Assembly: GCA_937880095.1 (NCBI GenBank)
Contig: CALFLK010000023.1
Location: 124,001 to 188,000, forward strand
Direction: 5' to 3'
Source: an uncultured Faecalibacterium sp.
GTDB lineage: Bacteria > Bacillota > Clostridia > Oscillospirales > Ruminococcaceae
DNA length: 64,000 nt
A program made the translations under genes and the position numbers. Below are positions 8,652-16,163 of this stretch, one piece after another (position 1 is the stretch's first letter; each line of letters opens with the position of its first letter). The notes under the pieces are model-generated. The model was given only the letters and a program-made list of their open reading frames with translations, ran no database searches and was not told where the DNA came from.

Positions 8652-8665
8652 TTAGCGTATGCTAA
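8652..8665. promoter_or_regulatory. Feo operator palindrome 3, upstream of feoB
   Basis: TTAGC-GTAT-GCTAA repeats the operator core inside the operon, 23 bases before the feoB start. It may add control of feoB or act as an internal roadblock; its arms are shorter than at sites 1 and 2. Confidence 0.6.
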
Positions 8666-8687
8666 TGTTTTTGAGAGGAGCGTTTCA

Positions 8688-10880
8688 ATGAGCATCAAAA
8701 TTGCACTGGCAGGCAACCCGAACTGCGGTAAAACAACGCTGTTCAATGCCTTGACCGGATCGAATCAGTACGTCGGCAACTGGCCTGGCGTTACCGTGGA
8801 AAAGAAAGAGGGCAAGCTGAAGGGTTATAAGGATGTTGTCATCCAGGACCTGCCCGGTATTTACTCTCTGTCCCCCTATACGCTGGAGGAAGTGGTTGCC
8901 CGCAGCTATCTGGTCAACGAAAAGCCGGATGCCATCCTGAACATCGTGGACGGTACCAACATCGAGCGTAACCTGTACCTGACCACCCAGCTGATTGAGC
9001 TGGGCATCCCGGTTGTGGTTGCAGTCAACATGATCGACTTGGTGCGCAAGAATGGCGATAAGATCGACATTCATAAGCTGGGCAAGGAGCTGGGCTGCGA
9101 AGTCGTAGAAATCAGCGCATTGAAGAATGAAGGCGGCATGGCTGCTGCAGAAAAGGCGATTGCTAAGGCAGAAAGCCATGTACACAGCGAGCTGCCCCAT
9201 GTATTTACCGGCAGCGTGGAACACGCACTGGCACACATTGAAGAATCCATTTCGGACAAGGTGGATGCCCGCAACCTGCGCTGGTATGCCATCAAGCTGT
9301 TTGAGCATGACGAAAAGGTGCTAGAAGATTTGAAGCTGCCCGCTGATCTGGTAGCACATCTGAACGAGCACATCGCAGACTGCGAAAAAGAGCTGGACGA
9401 TGACTCTGAAAGCATCATCACCAACCAGCGCTATATGTACATCAGCAAGGTAGTAGACAAAGCGGTCAAGAAAAAGGCTGCAAAGCACAGTATGTCTACT
9501 TCCGACAAGATCGACCGCATCGTGACCAACCGCTGGCTGGCACTGCCCCTCTTTGCAGGCATCATGTTCCTGGTTTATGCGATTGCGATGGGTCCCTGGC
9601 CCATCTCCATTGGCCGTATTGCTACCGACTGGGCAAATGATGTGCTGTTCGGTGCGTGGGTTCCTACGTTCTTTGAAAACATTCTGGCTGCGCTGGGCGT
9701 TTCCGGCTGGCTGCACGGCCTGATTATGGATGGTATCGTTGCAGGCGTTGGCGCGGTTCTGGGCTTTGTGCCGCAGATTCTGGTGCTGTTCCTGCTGCTG
9801 TCCATTCTGGAAGACGTGGGCTACATGGCTCGAATCGCTTTCATTATGGACCGTATCTTCCGCCGCTTTGGTTTGTCCGGTAAGAGCTTCATCCCCATGC
9901 TGGTTGCTACCGGCTGTGGCGTTCCCGGCATCATGGCTTCTCGTACCATTGAGCAGGACCGTGACCGCAAGATGACCATTATGACTACCGGCTTTATCCC
10001 CTGCAGCGCAAAGATGCCCATTATCGGCTTGTTTGCAGGTGCAATCTTTGGTAACTCTCCTTGGGTTGCAACTTCCGCATTCTTCATCGGCATCGCTGCT
10101 GTTATTATCAGCGGTATCATGCTGAAGAAGTTCAAGGCATTCGCTGGTGAGCCTGCTCCGTTCGTTATGGAGCTGCCTGCTTACCACGCTCCTTCCGCAA
10201 GTAACGTGCTGCGCGCTACCGGCGACCGCGGTCTGTCCTTCATCAAGCGTGCAGGTACCATCATCCTGCTGTCCTCCATTATCCTGTGGTTCCTGCAGGG
10301 CTATGGCTTCGTGGATGGCGTGTTCATGGCAGTTGCAGATAACAACACCTCTCTGCTGGCATCCATTGGCCGTTCGATCGCTTGGATCTTCGCTCCTCTG
10401 GGCTGGGTTGGCGATATGGCTTGGAAGGCAACCGTCGCAACCTTCACCGGTTTGATCGCAAAGGAAGAGGTCGTTATGACCTTCGGTACCCTGTACAACT
10501 ACGCTGGCGAGCTGTCTGAGGCCGGCGCCGAAATCTGGCCTCTGGTAGCAGCAGACTTCGGCGCAATCACTGCTTACAGCTTTATGATCTTCCAGCTGCT
10601 GTGCGCACCCTGCTTTGCAGCAATCGGCGCAATCAAGCGCGAAATGAACAACAGCAAGTGGACCTGGTTTGCAATCGGTTACATGACTGTGTTTGCTTAT
10701 GTAACTTCCCTGATCGTGTATCAGCTGGGTGGTCTGTTCACTGGCGAAGCAACCTTTGGTATCTGGACCATCGTTGCAGTTGCACTGTTGGTCGGTATGC
10801 TGTATCTGCTGTTCCGCAAGGGCTATCAGGGCAGCGATGAAAAAGCAAGCCTGAGCTCTGTGGAAGCAAATCAAAAGTAA
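8688..10880 (+). CDS. feoB: Ferrous iron transport protein FeoB
   Basis: Inner-membrane Fe2+ importer with an N-terminal GTPase. The 730-residue protein shows G1 GNPNCGKTT at residue 9, G2 PGVTVE, G3 DLPGIYSL, G4 NMID and G5 SALKNEGG, then a helical GDI-like domain to about residue 260. The rest is polytopic with two nucleoside-recognition (Gate) domains, carrying the conserved GCGVPGIMASR and PCSAKMPI blocks. AGAGGAGCG precedes the ATG. The length is slightly above average and all motifs are intact. Confidence 0.97.
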   Translation: MSIKIALAGNPNCGKTTLFNALTGSNQYVGNWPGVTVEKKEGKLKGYKDVVIQDLPGIYSLSPYTLEEVVARSYLVNEKPDAILNIVDGTNIERNLYLTTQLIELGIPVVVAVNMIDLVRKNGDKIDIHKLGKELGCEVVEISALKNEGGMAAAEKAIAKAESHVHSELPHVFTGSVEHALAHIEESISDKVDARNLRWYAIKLFEHDEKVLEDLKLPADLVAHLNEHIADCEKELDDDSESIITNQRYMYISKVVDKAVKKKAAKHSMSTSDKIDRIVTNRWLALPLFAGIMFLVYAIAMGPWPISIGRIATDWANDVLFGAWVPTFFENILAALGVSGWLHGLIMDGIVAGVGAVLGFVPQILVLFLLLSILEDVGYMARIAFIMDRIFRRFGLSGKSFIPMLVATGCGVPGIMASRTIEQDRDRKMTIMTTGFIPCSAKMPIIGLFAGAIFGNSPWVATSAFFIGIAAVIISGIMLKKFKAFAGEPAPFVMELPAYHAPSASNVLRATGDRGLSFIKRAGTIILLSSIILWFLQGYGFVDGVFMAVADNNTSLLASIGRSIAWIFAPLGWVGDMAWKATVATFTGLIAKEEVVMTFGTLYNYAGELSEAGAEIWPLVAADFGAITAYSFMIFQLLCAPCFAAIGAIKREMNNSKWTWFAIGYMTVFAYVTSLIVYQLGGLFTGEATFGIWTIVAVALLVGMLYLLFRKGYQGSDEKASLSSVEANQK

Positions 10881-10901
10881 TTACAGAAAGGACGCTACTT
10901 T

Positions 10902-11039
10902 ATGATGGGAGATGTAATTGTCCTTGCGGTGTTAGCGATTGCTGTCGTATTGGCAGTTCGCTCCATCCGTAAGTCCCGCAAAAAGAGCAGCGGGTGCACA
11001 GGCGACTGTGCAAGCTGTGGCTGCAGCCACTGTAAATAA
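10902..11039 (+). CDS. FeoB-associated Cys-rich membrane protein (45 aa)
   Basis: Tiny protein located 21 bases after feoB behind an AGAAAGGA site. It has one N-terminal membrane segment (VIVLAVLAIAVVLAV), a basic stretch (RSIRKSRKK), then a Cys tail GCTGDCASCGCSHCK with five cysteines. This is the arrangement of the FeoB-associated Cys-rich family found at the end of many Firmicute feo operons, with a proposed but unproved metal-handling or FeoC-like role. The second ATG at 10905 is an alternative start. Confidence 0.88.
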   Translation: MMGDVIVLAVLAIAVVLAVRSIRKSRKKSSGCTGDCASCGCSHCK

Positions 11040-11138
11040 GTTCGTATCCCGGAGTTCCTACCGCGTATCGAGTATGTGAGGAGAAGCGCATACTTGGTAA
11101 CATCTTCCTCCAGGGAATCCCTATAGATACGGAAACAC

Positions 11139-11175
11139 AAAAAATACCGGCTGTACCAGCAGCCGGTATTTTTGT
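11139..11175. terminator. Bidirectional terminator between the feo operon and the rubredoxin gene
   Basis: AATACCGGCTG and CAGCCGGTATT form the stem, with A- and T-runs on either side serving both convergent units. Confidence 0.9.
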
Positions 11176-11199
11176 TATGCTGTTTTGAAGAAGAAGCAA

Positions 11200-11805
11200 T
11201 CAGATTTGCTCAAAGTCGATTGCGCCGTGCTTGCAGATGGGGCAGATAAAGTCTGCGGGCAGAGGATCGCCCTCGTAGATATAACCGCAGATCTTGCAGC
11301 GCCAACCCTTTTTGTCGTCGGTCTTGGGCTGGGGTTTCGGCTTTACATTGGCGTGATAGTAAGCATAGGTCATCGGCGTTGCACCGCTTACCTTGAAACC
11401 ATCGGTCACATCCGCAATAAACATAGTGTGAGTGCCCAGATCTACTGTCTGAACCACCTTGCCGCTGATGACAGCGGTCACGCCCTGCGTGGGATAGAAC
11501 ACGCCATTCTCGCTGTGTGCCACATCCAGACCAGCCAGCTTGTCAGCATCGCGACCGCTCTGGAAGCCAAATCGCTGGAACAGTGCAAACGGTGCAGTCT
11601 GATCCAGAATGGAGACATTAAAAATGCCTGTGCGCAGAACCATATCATGGGTATAATTCTGCTTGTTTACCGTAATTGAAATCCGGTTGGGGGTTGTGGT
11701 TACCTGCATAGCGGTGTTGATAATGCAGCCGTTCTGCTTTTCACCTTCAGCAGCGGAAAGAACGAACAAACCGTAGGTGAGCTGATACATGCAAGATGAA
11801 TCCAT
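11200..11805 (-). CDS. Flavin reductase domain-rubredoxin fusion (high-molecular-weight rubredoxin type)
   Basis: Electron carrier of 201 residues. Residues 1-150 are a flavin reductase-like FMN-binding domain (LTYGLFVLSA, NGCIINTAMQVT, NKQNYTHDMV). Residues 160-201 are a rubredoxin domain with both metal-binding pairs, CKICGY and CPICKHG. Such fusions pass electrons from NAD(P)H to flavodiiron proteins or peroxide-reducing systems in anaerobes (family knowledge). AAAGGAGGCTCTT precedes the ATG. A Fur-like palindrome overlaps the start of transcription, suggesting metal or peroxide control. Monocistronic. Confidence 0.9.
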   Translation of the reverse strand: MDSSCMYQLTYGLFVLSAAEGEKQNGCIINTAMQVTTTPNRISITVNKQNYTHDMVLRTGIFNVSILDQTAPFALFQRFGFQSGRDADKLAGLDVAHSENGVFYPTQGVTAVISGKVVQTVDLGTHTMFIADVTDGFKVSGATPMTYAYYHANVKPKPQPKTDDKKGWRCKICGYIYEGDPLPADFICPICKHGAIDFEQI

Positions 11806-11831
11806 AAGAGCCTCCTTTTATCATAAATAGG

Positions 11832-11844
11832 AATGATTATCATT
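11832..11844. promoter_or_regulatory. Fur-family-like box at the rubredoxin promoter
   Basis: AATGAT-T-ATCATT is a perfect inverted repeat matching the core of Fur/PerR-type boxes. It lies a few bases downstream of the -10 element read on the minus strand. Confidence 0.65.
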
Positions 11845-11853
11845 TATAAAATG

Positions 11854-11882
11854 AATATACTGTTCTCCCAGAGAAAAGTCAA
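11854..11882 (-). promoter_or_regulatory. Promoter of the flavin reductase-rubredoxin gene
   Basis: On the minus strand, TTGACT and TATATT are 17 bases apart. Confidence 0.75.
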
Positions 11883-11929
11883 TCCTATTATGGGCAAAAA
11901 GAGATAAAAATTTTTGAGTATGGATAAAA

Positions 11930-11978
11930 AACACCCCGCACTGCCAGTGGCAAACCGGCAGTGCGGGGTGTTTTACAA
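11930..11978 (-). terminator. Terminator after tatA
   Basis: A perfect 15-base stem (CACCCCGCACTGCC and its complement) is flanked by A/T runs; it serves tatA on the minus strand. Confidence 0.85.
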
Positions 11979-11994
11979 AGAAAGCGAGTGCTGC

Positions 11995-12174
11995 TTATTC
12001 CTTGGAAGAAGCAGTGGTATCTGTTTCGTTTTCATCGTCGTCATCGTCCAGCGCTTTACGGACTTTGGCAACACCTTTCTTGCAGAGCTTCATTAGCTTC
12101 GGAATCTGCTTGGGTCCAAAAATGATGATGACGACGAGCAGAATCAGAAACAGCTCGGATGTACCAAGACGCAT
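11995..12174 (-). CDS. tatA: Twin-arginine translocase subunit TatA/TatE
   Basis: Pore-forming component of the Tat export system. The protein is about 59 residues: short N-terminus MRLGTSEL, one membrane helix (FLILLVVIIIF), the FGPKQIPKL hinge, an amphipathic helix (MKLCKKGVAKVRKAL) and an acidic Asp/Glu/Thr/Ser tail. The open frame extends much further upstream, but GGGGGA ten bases before this ATG and the family start support the short form; a start six codons earlier is possible. No tatC is beside it. A Tat-like signal occurs on the lipoprotein at 53.2 kb. Confidence 0.9.
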   Translation of the reverse strand: MRLGTSELFLILLVVIIIFGPKQIPKLMKLCKKGVAKVRKALDDDDDENETDTTASSKE

Positions 12175-12269
12175 AACAATAAAATCCCCCATATATATTA
12201 TTTTCACAGAAAAGAATAACACAGGAGCATGAACAATATTTGAAGCTTTTGAAAACGATTCGGGCAGAA

Positions 12270-12740
12270 TCACTCCTGTTCCAGTTCCAAAAGGGCTTGT
12301 TTTACTTCGGTTCCGTAGGCGTAACCGGTCAGCTGACCCTTTGCGCCCAAAACCCGGTGGCAGGGCAAAATGAGCCATAAGGGATTCAGTCGGCAGGCTG
12401 CGCCAACAGCACGAGCTGCGTTTGGTTTACCCAGAGCAGTTGCAATTTGCCCATAGGTGCGGGTTTCACCGTAGGGGATTTGGTCTAACTGATCCCATAC
12501 CGCCAGCTGAAAAGGAGTACCCTTTGGTGCGATGGGCAGATCAAATTCTGTGCGCAAATGACAGAAGTATTCGTTCAACTGCTGCTCGGCTTCTTCCAGA
12601 AGCGCTGTGGGCGCCTTACGGCAGGGAATTGCTTCCAGTTCGGGTGATTCGCCACTGCGCAAAGAAACGCGTGTAAGCGCCTCGTTTTCCTCTGTCAGCT
12701 CAATGGTGCCGAACATACTGTTGATGCGTAAAATGTGCAT
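12270..12740 (-). CDS. ogt: Methylated-DNA--protein-cysteine methyltransferase
   Basis: Suicide repair enzyme that removes O6-alkyl groups from guanine onto its own cysteine. The 156-residue protein carries the active-site motif PCHRV near residue 128, preceded by the helix-turn-helix region YGQIATALGKPNAARAVG. GACAGGAGGAAGTC precedes the ATG. It begins 12 bases after the end of nnrD, so the two form an operon. The length fits the short Ogt/MGMT type without an Ada domain. Confidence 0.95.
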   Translation of the reverse strand: MHILRINSMFGTIELTEENEALTRVSLRSGESPELEAIPCRKAPTALLEEAEQQLNEYFCHLRTEFDLPIAPKGTPFQLAVWDQLDQIPYGETRTYGQIATALGKPNAARAVGAACRLNPLWLILPCHRVLGAKGQLTGYAYGTEVKQALLELEQE

Positions 12741-12752
12741 GACTTCCTCCTG

Positions 12753-13628
12753 TCAGCGACCGTTCTCGGCAAAGATGCGGCCTAAATCGGCAAAAATATC
12801 GTGTGGAAGCATTCCGTATTGTCCCAGACGTTGGGCGGTGCGGTCTGCTGCTGCACCGTGCAGCCAAACACCGCACACAGCAGCTTCCAGTGGGGACAGT
12901 TTTTGTGCAACCAGTGCGGCAATCATGCCGGTTAAAATATCACCGCTGCCGCCCCGCGAAAGCCCGGGATTTCCAGTCGTGTTGACATAAACATCGCCTT
13001 CCGGTCCGGCAACCAGTGTGCGGCTGCCCTTCAAAACCACGATGCAATGGTTGGCGCGGGCATACCCGGCGGCTACACTTTCCCGGTTGGACTGGATTTC
13101 ATCCACCGAACGCCGCGTCAGACGTGCCATCTCGCCAGGGTGTGGGGTCAGAATCAACGGTGCTTGTTCGGGGCGGGGTAGGCTGTCCAGCCGTGCAGCC
13201 AAATTTAATCCGTCCGCATCCAGAATAACAGGTACTTTGCTCTGCATAATCAGTGCAGGTACCAGCGCTTTGGTTTCAGCGCACACACTCAACCCCGGGC
13301 CAATCGCCAACACAGAGCTGCGGTTCGCCTGCGCCAGGATTGCATCCGCATTTGCCGAATCAATGCCGCCCTCGCTGCCGGTTTCGCAAGGCAACAGGCA
13401 GATTTCCGGCAAGCGCGGCAGTACCGCATCCAATACCGGCTGAATGGCTGCCAAAGTAACAATACCGGCACCGGTACGGGCTGCACCCTCTGCACACAAA
13501 GCAGCAGCACCTCGGTAGCGCTGGCTGCCAGCCACTAACAATACCTTGCCATAGCTGCCTTTGTTGCTTTCGGATTTGCGGACGGGCATATTTTCCCATA
13601 CCCGTTCGGCGGTAATCTGTTTGCCCAT
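12753..13628 (-). CDS. nnrD: ADP/ATP-dependent NAD(P)H-hydrate dehydratase
   Basis: Repairs hydrated NAD(P)H formed by heat or by GAPDH side reactions. The 291-residue protein is a ribokinase-like enzyme of the YjeF C-terminal family, with KGSYGKVLLVAGS at the N-terminus, LTPHPGEMARL in the middle, and the catalytic GGSGDILTGMIAAL near residue 230. In many bacteria it is fused to the NnrE epimerase; here only the dehydratase domain is present and no epimerase gene is next to it. Forms a two-gene operon with ogt. Confidence 0.94.
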   Translation of the reverse strand: MGKQITAERVWENMPVRKSESNKGSYGKVLLVAGSQRYRGAAALCAEGAARTGAGIVTLAAIQPVLDAVLPRLPEICLLPCETGSEGGIDSANADAILAQANRSSVLAIGPGLSVCAETKALVPALIMQSKVPVILDADGLNLAARLDSLPRPEQAPLILTPHPGEMARLTRRSVDEIQSNRESVAAGYARANHCIVVLKGSRTLVAGPEGDVYVNTTGNPGLSRGGSGDILTGMIAALVAQKLSPLEAAVCGVWLHGAAADRTAQRLGQYGMLPHDIFADLGRIFAENGR

Positions 13629-13723
13629 AAGGATTCCTCCCTCATCAATCGGGTTTGTGTTATACTGAGTCTATGATAACACAACCGCGCGCAAGGGAAA
13701 AGGCGCAAAGGAGGTTTTGCCGT

Positions 13724-14449
13724 ATGCTGCCGCAGCTGGAACGAATTTTAGCAAAGAGTGAGCGTATTGTCTTTTTTGGCGGTGCCGGAGTTTCCACGGA
13801 GAGTGGAATTCCGGATTTCCGCAGTGTAGACGGATTGTATCACCAGAAATATGATTACCCGCCGGAAACCATTTTGAGCCATACCTTTTGGGCGCAGAAT
13901 CCGGAGGAGTTCTATCGGTTTTATCGAGAGAAAATGTTGATTGAGGGCGCAAAGCCAAACGCAGCCCATCGCCGTCTTGCTGCGCTGGAGCAGGAGGGTA
14001 AATTAAGTGCTGTTGTGACCCAGAATATTGATGGTTTGCATCAGATGGCAGGCAGCCGTAAGGTGTACGAGCTGCATGGTTCGGTGCATCGGAATTACTG
14101 CACAAAATGCGGAAAATTCTACACCAGCGATGCCATTAAAAATAGTACCGGCGTGCCACGGTGCAGCTGTGGCGGCATCATCAAGCCGGATGTGGTTTTG
14201 TATGAAGAACCGCTGGACCAGCAAACCATGTCGGGTGCAATCCGAGCCATTCGCCGTGCAGATACCTTGATTGTGGGCGGAACCAGCTTAGCGGTATATC
14301 CGGCAGCAGGATTGCTGCAATATTTCTGCGGGGATGAATTGGTGGTCATCAATATGCAGCCCACACAGGCAGACCGACACGCTTCGCTGTGTATTGCAAA
14401 GCCAATCGGGCAGGTGCTGGATTTGGATACTGTGCTGGAAACAGAATAA
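13724..14449 (+). CDS. cobB: NAD-dependent protein deacylase (sirtuin)
   Basis: SIR2-family enzyme that removes acyl groups from lysines using NAD. The 241-residue protein has GGAGVSTESGIPDFRS for NAD binding, TQNIDGLH, the catalytic His in ELHGSVHRNYC, and a four-Cys zinc site (CTKC and CSCGG). The start at MLPQLERIL is chosen because AAAGGAGG lies nine bases upstream; longer frames have no ribosome site. An extended -10 (TGTTATACT) occurs at 13658-13666. It is divergent from nnrD. Confidence 0.95.
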   Translation: MLPQLERILAKSERIVFFGGAGVSTESGIPDFRSVDGLYHQKYDYPPETILSHTFWAQNPEEFYRFYREKMLIEGAKPNAAHRRLAALEQEGKLSAVVTQNIDGLHQMAGSRKVYELHGSVHRNYCTKCGKFYTSDAIKNSTGVPRCSCGGIIKPDVVLYEEPLDQQTMSGAIRAIRRADTLIVGGTSLAVYPAAGLLQYFCGDELVVINMQPTQADRHASLCIAKPIGQVLDLDTVLETE

Positions 14450-14535
14450 TTTTACGGTTCGACAGGGTGGGGGCAAATCTGCATCCCTTTCGGCATACAA
14501 TAGCTCTAATGACAGTATGCAGAAAGGATGGAAAC

Positions 14536-15174
14536 ATGATAACGATGCAGACTACACAAACGATTTCTCTACCCACCGTGCGGCGCATTGGTGCGGAGGA
14601 TTTTTTTCTTTTAGCGCGTACCAGTGGAGCCTACCGCCCGTATTGGGAGGTCATGCGGATGCTGGCAGTAGGGCAGGCATGGGGTACAGGACCGATTGGT
14701 GAAATGCCGGAAAGCGGTATTTTGCTTATGCCGCTGGATGCGGATATTACATGGGCAGCTGCGCTGCGGGAACTGGAAGGATTGAAAAAAGAAAAAGGAT
14801 TCTTTCTTACACCGCCCGTAGGCAATATGGAGCATCTTCCGTTTTTACTGGAGCAGACTGTAGCTGCTGCACGACGACGCAGCCCGGAAACACCGGTACA
14901 GGCGGTAACGGCGTTTGATTTTCATTTAGAGGAAAGGCTGCCCTGTTATTTTGATGCAGGGTTTGCATTGCGCGCGGTACGTCCACTGGCAGGGCTTGCC
15001 CCGGAAGCATTGTTAATGACAGGCGAATGGGATGCACCCGAAGTCTGGATTTCGCTGTCGGACGCAACGAATCTTTCCATGCTGCTGGTGCGTGGCTGGG
15101 CAGCTGTGGAAATGCGGGCAGGAGAATCCGGCTATTTTTTGGGCATGGTACCGCCGCAGGCAATCCATGGATAA
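14536..15174 (+). CDS. Unrecognised protein (212 aa)
   Basis: I do not recognise a family. The ATG follows AAAGGATGG. The product has no signal peptide or membrane segment, is rich in Ala, Leu and Glu, and contains PPVGNMEHLPFLLEQTV and LPCYFDAGFALRAVRPLAGL. The second stretch resembles the final strand-helix of GNAT acetyltransferases (an F-D-A-G-F turn), but the acetyl-CoA loop is not evident, so a GNAT-like fold is only a guess. It lies 86 bases after the sirtuin gene on the same strand, which would fit an acylation theme if the guess is right. Confidence 0.6.
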   Translation: MITMQTTQTISLPTVRRIGAEDFFLLARTSGAYRPYWEVMRMLAVGQAWGTGPIGEMPESGILLMPLDADITWAAALRELEGLKKEKGFFLTPPVGNMEHLPFLLEQTVAAARRRSPETPVQAVTAFDFHLEERLPCYFDAGFALRAVRPLAGLAPEALLMTGEWDAPEVWISLSDATNLSMLLVRGWAAVEMRAGESGYFLGMVPPQAIHG

Positions 15175-15253
15175 ACAGATGTTACAATACGGTTGCAAGT
15201 GAAATATTTCATTTACGGAAATCGTATGGTTGATTAGAAAGGATGTGAAATCT

Positions 15254-15742
15254 ATGAAGATGAAAAAACAATTTGCTTCGCTATTAGCAATGCTGATGCT
15301 GTTCTGTATGCTGGCTGTACCAGCCTGGGCAGATATCGGACCAAAACCTACCGTAGATTTGACGTTCAAAGGTCTGGAAGGACAGCAGTATGCAGTTGCC
15401 TTAATTTCCAGGCGAGAAGATACGCCAAACCCCTGGATGGGTGACGGATGGGATGCGTATGACCCAGAGGACGGCAAACAGGAAAACTGGCAGGCATTGC
15501 ATGACTATGTGGACCCGGATGGCTGTAAGTTCGGCGGTTACTGGGAGGAGTGTGGAGAAACCCATCATTTCCGATGGGATTACCGCGCACCCAGCCGCTT
15601 CAAAATATTGATCTGGCTGGAAGATTCGCAAACCTATTTGGTCAGTGAGGAACTGGACCGATATGCGTTTGATGCTTACTTCACCGTACAGTACACACCG
15701 GCAGGTGAATTACAGGTAAAGCGCAGTTACGATTACACTTAG
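15254..15742 (+). CDS. Exported ectodomain part of a membrane protein, ended by an in-frame TAG
   Basis: The 162-residue product starts with a signal peptide (MKMKKQFASLLAMLMLFCML, cleavage near PAWADIGPKP) after AAAGGATG. The following about 135 residues form the extracytoplasmic domain of a clostridial family that opens with D-[IM]-G-P-K-P and normally continues into four membrane helices. Here the frame stops with TAG at 15740-15742 right after RSYDYT, and the missing membrane part continues in the same frame (next entry). Either the gene is broken, the stop is read through, or the two parts are made separately. Confidence 0.75.
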   Translation: MKMKKQFASLLAMLMLFCMLAVPAWADIGPKPTVDLTFKGLEGQQYAVALISRREDTPNPWMGDGWDAYDPEDGKQENWQALHDYVDPDGCKFGGYWEECGETHHFRWDYRAPSRFKILIWLEDSQTYLVSEELDRYAFDAYFTVQYTPAGELQVKRSYDYT

Positions 15743-16111
15743 GAATTGATTTCGCTGGTCTGCCGTGTGGTGCTGACCATTGCAATCGAGCTGGCAATCG
15801 CATGGTTGATTGGCTGGCGTACCCGGCGGAGTATGCAGATTCTGCTGTGGACCAATGTAGTCACCCAGCTGGGGCTGAACATTGCGCTGAATGTCATCAA
15901 CTATCTGGAAGGCAGTCTGGTATTTGCATTTAGCTTCTTCGGGCTGGAACTGATTGTCTTTGTAGTAGAAGGCATTGTCTATCAGTATCTGTTGTCCCAC
16001 AAATCCAAGATGGCGAAAACGTGGCAGGTTTGGTTGTATGCTTTTGGTGCCAATGCGGCGTCGTTGCTGCTGGGCTTTAAGCTGGCACAATGGATTCCGG
16101 GCATTTTCTGA
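15743..16111 (+). pseudogene. Membrane part of the same protein, in frame after the TAG
   Basis: Directly after the TAG the same frame encodes ELISLVCRVVLTIAIELAIA and about three further hydrophobic helices, ending AQWIPGIF, for about 122 residues. As I recall the family, homologues run uninterrupted through this junction. The only nearby start is TTG 15746, without a good ribosome site, so separate expression would need reinitiation. A single C-to-T change turning a CAG Gln codon into TAG would explain the split. Confidence 0.7.
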
Positions 16112-16118
16112 GAATGAC

Positions 16119-16156
16119 AAAAAAGGTGGGCACCTACTTGGTGCCCACCTTTTTGT
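16119..16156. terminator. Bidirectional terminator between the split gene and the M15 peptidase gene
   Basis: AGGTGGGCACC and GGTGCCCACCT form the stem, with A5 and T5 runs outside. Confidence 0.9.
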
Positions 16157-16163
16157 GTTTCGT

